From the NCBI GenBank assembly GCA_900764695.1, contig CAAFOY010000005.1, positions 1-7,637 of the forward strand: a DNA stretch of 7,637 nt. The letters run 5' to 3'. Numbering within the stretch: the first letter of the stretch is position 1; each line of letters opens with the position of its first letter. This DNA is from Lachnospiraceae bacterium. GTDB lineage: Bacteria > Bacillota_A > Clostridia > Lachnospirales > Lachnospiraceae. The translations under genes were made by a program, and so were the position numbers. Under the pieces are notes generated by a model. That model was not told where the DNA came from and did no database searches. It saw nothing but the letters and a program-made list of their open reading frames with translations. This document shows, piece after piece, positions 4,917 to 7,637 of the stretch.

Positions 4917-6716
4917 ATGAAAAGAGAAGAACAAAAAATAGAAAATACATGGAAAATGGAAGATATGTATTCTTCTGATCAGGCTATGGAAAATTATTTA
5001 GACAAAGCCTTAAAAATGATATCAGAATATAACAAATATAAAGATAATGTTTCGAAGAATAAGGAGACATTATTAGAATATTTGAAATTTAATGATGAAA
5101 TAAACCTTATAGCAGAAAAAGTTTATGTATATTCCAATCAGAAATATCATGAAGATATGACAAATTCTAAGTATCAGACATATTCCGGTAAAGCTCAAAA
5201 ATTAGTTGTAGAGCTTGGTAGTGCAACAGCATTTTTTGAACCGGAAATTCTTGAAATGGATGAGAATGTTTTAAAGGAATGGTTGGAAAATAAGGAATTT
5301 GCCGATTATAGAAGATATATTAGTGAAATACTAAGAGCAAAGGCTCATACATTAGATAAGAAGACGGAAGAAATTCTTGCAAAAAGTAAACGTATGGCAA
5401 GTGCTGCTGACAATATTTATGCTATGTATAATGGAGCAGACATTGATTTCCCAACAGTTAAGGATAAGGATGGCAATGAAATAAAGATAACACATGGCAA
5501 TTTTGTGCCGATTTTAAGTGGCTCTGACAGACAGCTTAGAAAAGATGCGTTTAAGGCTTTATATGGCACATATGGAAAAATGAAAAATACTATTGCGGCA
5601 ACATATAATGCCAATGTGGAACAGGCTTGTTTTTATGCTGATGTAAGAAATTATCCTTCAACTAGAGCAATGTATTTGGATGAAAGCAATATTCCGGAGG
5701 AAGTCTATGACAACTTAATTGAAGTTGTTCATGAACATATGGACTTAATGCACAGATATGTGTCGCTTAGAAAGAAAGCTTTAGGTGTTGATCAACTTCA
5801 TATGTATGATGTTTATGCACCTATAGTTGAAACTCCTGATAAAAAAATTCCTTTTGAAAAGGCTAAAGAAATGGTTAAGGCAGGTCTTGCACCAATGGGT
5901 GATGATTATATTAGCAAGCTTCAGGAAGGTTTTGATAACCGTTGGATCGATGTGTATGAAAATGAAGGAAAAAGAAGTGGAGCTTACTCATGGGGAGCTT
6001 ATGGTGTACATCCATATGTGCTTTTAAATTATCAGGGAACATTGGATCATGTATTTACTTTGGCACATGAAATGGGTCACGCCCTTCACTCATATTATTC
6101 AGATTCAAACCAGAGCTATATCAATGCCGGATATAAGATATTTGTGGCAGAAGTGGCATCAACATGCAATGAGTCATTATTAATACACTATTTACTAAAA
6201 AATACTGATAACAAGGCTGAAAAAGCTTACTTAATAAATCATTTTCTTGAACAGTTTAAGGGGACATTATATCGCCAGACTATGTTTGCAGAATTTGAAA
6301 AAATAACTCATAAGATGGTTGAAGAAGGTGAAACTCTTACAAGCGACATTCTTTGCAAAGTATATTATGATTTAAATAAGCAATATTTTGGCGAAGATAT
6401 GGTATTAGACGAAGAAATTGCTTTGGAATGGGCAAGAATTCCACATTTCTACAATCCATTTTATGTATACCAGTATGCAACAGGAATTTCTGCTGCAATA
6501 GCATTATCTAAGAAAATAATGGAACAGGGCGAAGCAGGAGTTAAGGACTACATGAAATTCTTAACAGGCGGCGGCTCAAAGGATCCGATAGAATTATTGA
6601 AGCTTGCAGGAGTTGATATGACAACAAAAGAACCAATAGAAAAAGCACTGGAATTATTTAAAGAATTATTAGACCAGATGGAACAATCCTTTTTATCCAT
6701 AGATACTAATGCATAA
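4917..6716 (+). CDS. pepF: Oligoendopeptidase F (M3B zinc metallopeptidase)
   Basis: This 599-residue cytoplasmic enzyme hydrolyses short and medium peptides, feeding amino-acid recycling. Its length matches the usual 600 or so of PepF. The N-terminus has the family's W-x-M-E-D-M-Y type segment (residues 12-18), followed by a long helical region. The catalytic site is H384-E385-M-G-H388 in LAHEMGHALHSYY, with the third zinc ligand E412 in FVAEVASTCNE, 24 residues further on. Near the C-terminus is the conserved NPFYVYQYATG (about 513-523), whose Tyr residues line the substrate pocket in M3 enzymes. It has no signal peptide. It starts 44 bases after the AEC gene with no terminator between them, so co-transcription is likely. 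The purine-rich TTTAGGA ends 16 bases before the ATG, which is distant. The identification is firm; the peptide preference is unknown. Confidence 0.95.
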   Translation: MKREEQKIENTWKMEDMYSSDQAMENYLDKALKMISEYNKYKDNVSKNKETLLEYLKFNDEINLIAEKVYVYSNQKYHEDMTNSKYQTYSGKAQKLVVELGSATAFFEPEILEMDENVLKEWLENKEFADYRRYISEILRAKAHTLDKKTEEILAKSKRMASAADNIYAMYNGADIDFPTVKDKDGNEIKITHGNFVPILSGSDRQLRKDAFKALYGTYGKMKNTIAATYNANVEQACFYADVRNYPSTRAMYLDESNIPEEVYDNLIEVVHEHMDLMHRYVSLRKKALGVDQLHMYDVYAPIVETPDKKIPFEKAKEMVKAGLAPMGDDYISKLQEGFDNRWIDVYENEGKRSGAYSWGAYGVHPYVLLNYQGTLDHVFTLAHEMGHALHSYYSDSNQSYINAGYKIFVAEVASTCNESLLIHYLLKNTDNKAEKAYLINHFLEQFKGTLYRQTMFAEFEKITHKMVEEGETLTSDILCKVYYDLNKQYFGEDMVLDEEIALEWARIPHFYNPFYVYQYATGISAAIALSKKIMEQGEAGVKDYMKFLTGGGSKDPIELLKLAGVDMTTKEPIEKALELFKELLDQMEQSFLSIDTNA

Positions 6717-6748
6717 TAACAATCCTAAAGGAATAGTAATTAATGAAA

Positions 6749-6778
6749 AAAGGGTTGAAATTATATAATCCTTTCTTT
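6749..6778 (+). terminator. Weak terminator-like hairpin after pepF
   Basis: AAAGGGTT (6749-6756) pairs with AATCCTTT (6767-6774), with one G-U wobble, around a 10-base loop, and is followed by a short pyrimidine run (CTTT). It lies 33 bases after the pepF stop. The stem is AT-rich and weak, so termination may be partial and some read-through into the HAD gene is possible. Confidence 0.4.
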
Positions 6779-6952
6779 GGCACAAATGTTTGGAAAGACA
6801 ACATATGTTTAGTTTGATGAATTTGTACTTGTTAAAAAAACAAGACTGTATTATTCTAATTTTATACGAAAATATAGTCAATAAAAATAAATGATTATTG
6901 AAAAAAGAAAAGAAAACGAAAAAATAAATAAAAAGTAAGTTTTTATAAGAAT

Positions 6953-6957
6953 GGGAG
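6953..6957 (+). promoter_or_regulatory. Ribosome binding site GGGAG that fixes the HAD start
   Basis: GGGAG ends five bases before ATG 6963. The other in-frame ATG, at 6951, has no Shine-Dalgarno upstream and overlaps this site, so 6963 is preferred; the protein loses only four residues. Confidence 0.7.
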
Positions 6958-6962
6958 TGTTA

Positions 6963-7628
6963 ATGAACAGAGAAAACTGGCTAAAAAATATTGAAGGTGC
7001 TGTTTTTGATTTAGATGGTACCCTTCTCGATAGCTCATGGGTATGGGAAAAGGTAGATGAAAAATTTTTAGGTGACAGAGGCTTTCAGGTTCCGGATGAT
7101 TATGTAGATGAGATTTCTCCTCTTGGCGCTGAGAGAGCGGCAGTTTATACAATAGAACGATTTGGCTTAAACGAAGACAAAGATGATATTGTAAGGGAAT
7201 GGATTGAAATGGCAAAAAAGGAATATGCAACAGAGGTTGTATGCAAGCCTTATGCGAAAGAATTTCTTGAAGAACTACATAAACTTAATATAAAGATGGC
7301 AGTGGCAACATCCTCAGACAGAGAACTTTTTATGAAAACATTGGAGCGTGAAGGAATATTAAAATATTTTCAGAAAATAGTGACAGTGGATGAAGTTGAA
7401 CGTGGAAAAGGTTATCCTGACATATATGAGGAAGCTGCAAGACGAATAAAAGTTAATCCACATAAATGCCTTGTGTTTGAGGATATTCTAGCGGGTGTAA
7501 CAGGAGCATCACTTGGAGAGTTTAATGTTGTGGCAGTCTTCGATGAAAAGTCGAAACATAACTGGGAAAAAATCAAGAGTATATCAAAGTATAGCATTAA
7601 TGATTATAAAGAATTATTGCAGAAGTAG
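6963..7628 (+). CDS. HAD-superfamily phosphatase/phosphomutase, beta-phosphoglucomutase-like subfamily
   Basis: This 221-residue cytoplasmic protein carries all four HAD motifs. Motif I is AVFDLDGTLLDS, with nucleophile D16 and acid/base D18. Motif II is VATSSD (T116/S117). Motif III is Lys149 in RGKGYPDIY. Motif IV is VFEDILAGV, with E173/D174 for Mg2+. Between motifs I and II (about residues 24-95) sits a helical cap of the C1 type, as in beta-phosphoglucomutases, phosphoglycolate phosphatases and sugar-phosphate phosphatases. Candidate substrates are therefore small phosphorylated metabolites, and I cannot choose among them. The KGYPDIY version of motif III resembles the K-P-x-P-D-x-Y form of that subfamily. 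The gene is preceded by an A-rich leader and a good GGGAG site, is probably transcribed separately from pepF, and is complete, ending nine bases before the window edge. Confidence 0.9.
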   Translation: MNRENWLKNIEGAVFDLDGTLLDSSWVWEKVDEKFLGDRGFQVPDDYVDEISPLGAERAAVYTIERFGLNEDKDDIVREWIEMAKKEYATEVVCKPYAKEFLEELHKLNIKMAVATSSDRELFMKTLEREGILKYFQKIVTVDEVERGKGYPDIYEEAARRIKVNPHKCLVFEDILAGVTGASLGEFNVVAVFDEKSKHNWEKIKSISKYSINDYKELLQK

Positions 7629-7637
7629 TGATAAAAA

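Larger units (their letters stand above)
6717..6962 (+). other. AT-rich intergenic region before the HAD gene
   Basis: After the weak terminator candidate there is a short inverted repeat (CTTGTT 6828-6833, AACAAG 6839-6844). A second stem, GACTGTATT (6844-6852) with AATATAGTC (6871-6879), follows. A possible promoter, TTGTTA (6829-6834) with TATTCT (6852-6857) at 17 bp, overlaps both stems. Bases 6899-6940 are almost pure purine, mostly A, as in many leaders of low-GC clostridia. No coding region is supported. Confidence 0.45.

Noticed and set aside
3012..6716. nfo, AEC transporter and pepF as a dedicated functional system
   Set aside because: All three are common housekeeping-type families; adjacency fits co-transcription but nothing in the sequence links DNA repair, transport and peptide breakdown.
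6862..6876. TATACGAAAATATA-like match to the reverse complement of the 5' repeat start (1-20)
   Set aside because: About 11 bases of very AT-rich sequence match, with no accompanying arms or core; chance is sufficient.
6943..7230. 95-residue minus-strand open frame
   Set aside because: It is the antisense shadow of the HAD gene, which has all four catalytic motifs.

Overview
The window looks like chromosomal DNA from a low-GC Firmicute, most likely a Clostridia/Lachnospiraceae-type gut anaerobe. This is an inference from the AT-rich codon use, the A-rich leaders, the TATAAT-type promoters and the set of gene families; no marker gene fixes the species. The content is mostly ordinary housekeeping and accessory genes. 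I see no phage, CRISPR, toxin-antitoxin or transposase genes.

Layout. Bases 1-476 hold no convincing gene. Instead they carry a run of related palindromic repeats: two tandem 71-bp units, then a diverged third hairpin unit and a separate GC-rich hairpin. They end in a strong extended -10 promoter. This drives a secreted or membrane-tethered NlpC/P60 cell-wall hydrolase with two SH3-like domains (497-1852). A 22-bp hairpin (1894-1943) lies between that gene and a minus-strand acetyltransferase locus (1978-2839). That locus reads as a tandem double-GNAT protein split in two by a +1 frame change: the first ORF stops inside the start of the second.

Divergent from the GNAT locus, across a 172-bp spacer, is a plus-strand cluster: endonuclease IV (nfo, 3012-3920), an AEC-family membrane transporter that starts almost at the nfo stop, and oligoendopeptidase F (pepF, 4917-6716). 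The close spacing suggests co-transcription. The functions (AP-site DNA repair, organic-anion type transport, cytosolic peptide turnover) do not form an obvious pathway. After a 246-bp AT-rich spacer with a weak terminator-like hairpin comes a HAD-superfamily phosphatase/phosphomutase (6963-7628), complete within the window.

Start choices: I prefer ATG 2839 for the first GNAT ORF (GGAG nine bases upstream), ATG 6963 for the HAD gene (GGGAG five bases upstream) and ATG 3925 for the AEC transporter (family-typical N-terminus).

The most interesting items are the 5' repeat family, whose arms show base changes compensated on the opposite arm, and the split GNAT gene. I found no convincing new multi-gene system.
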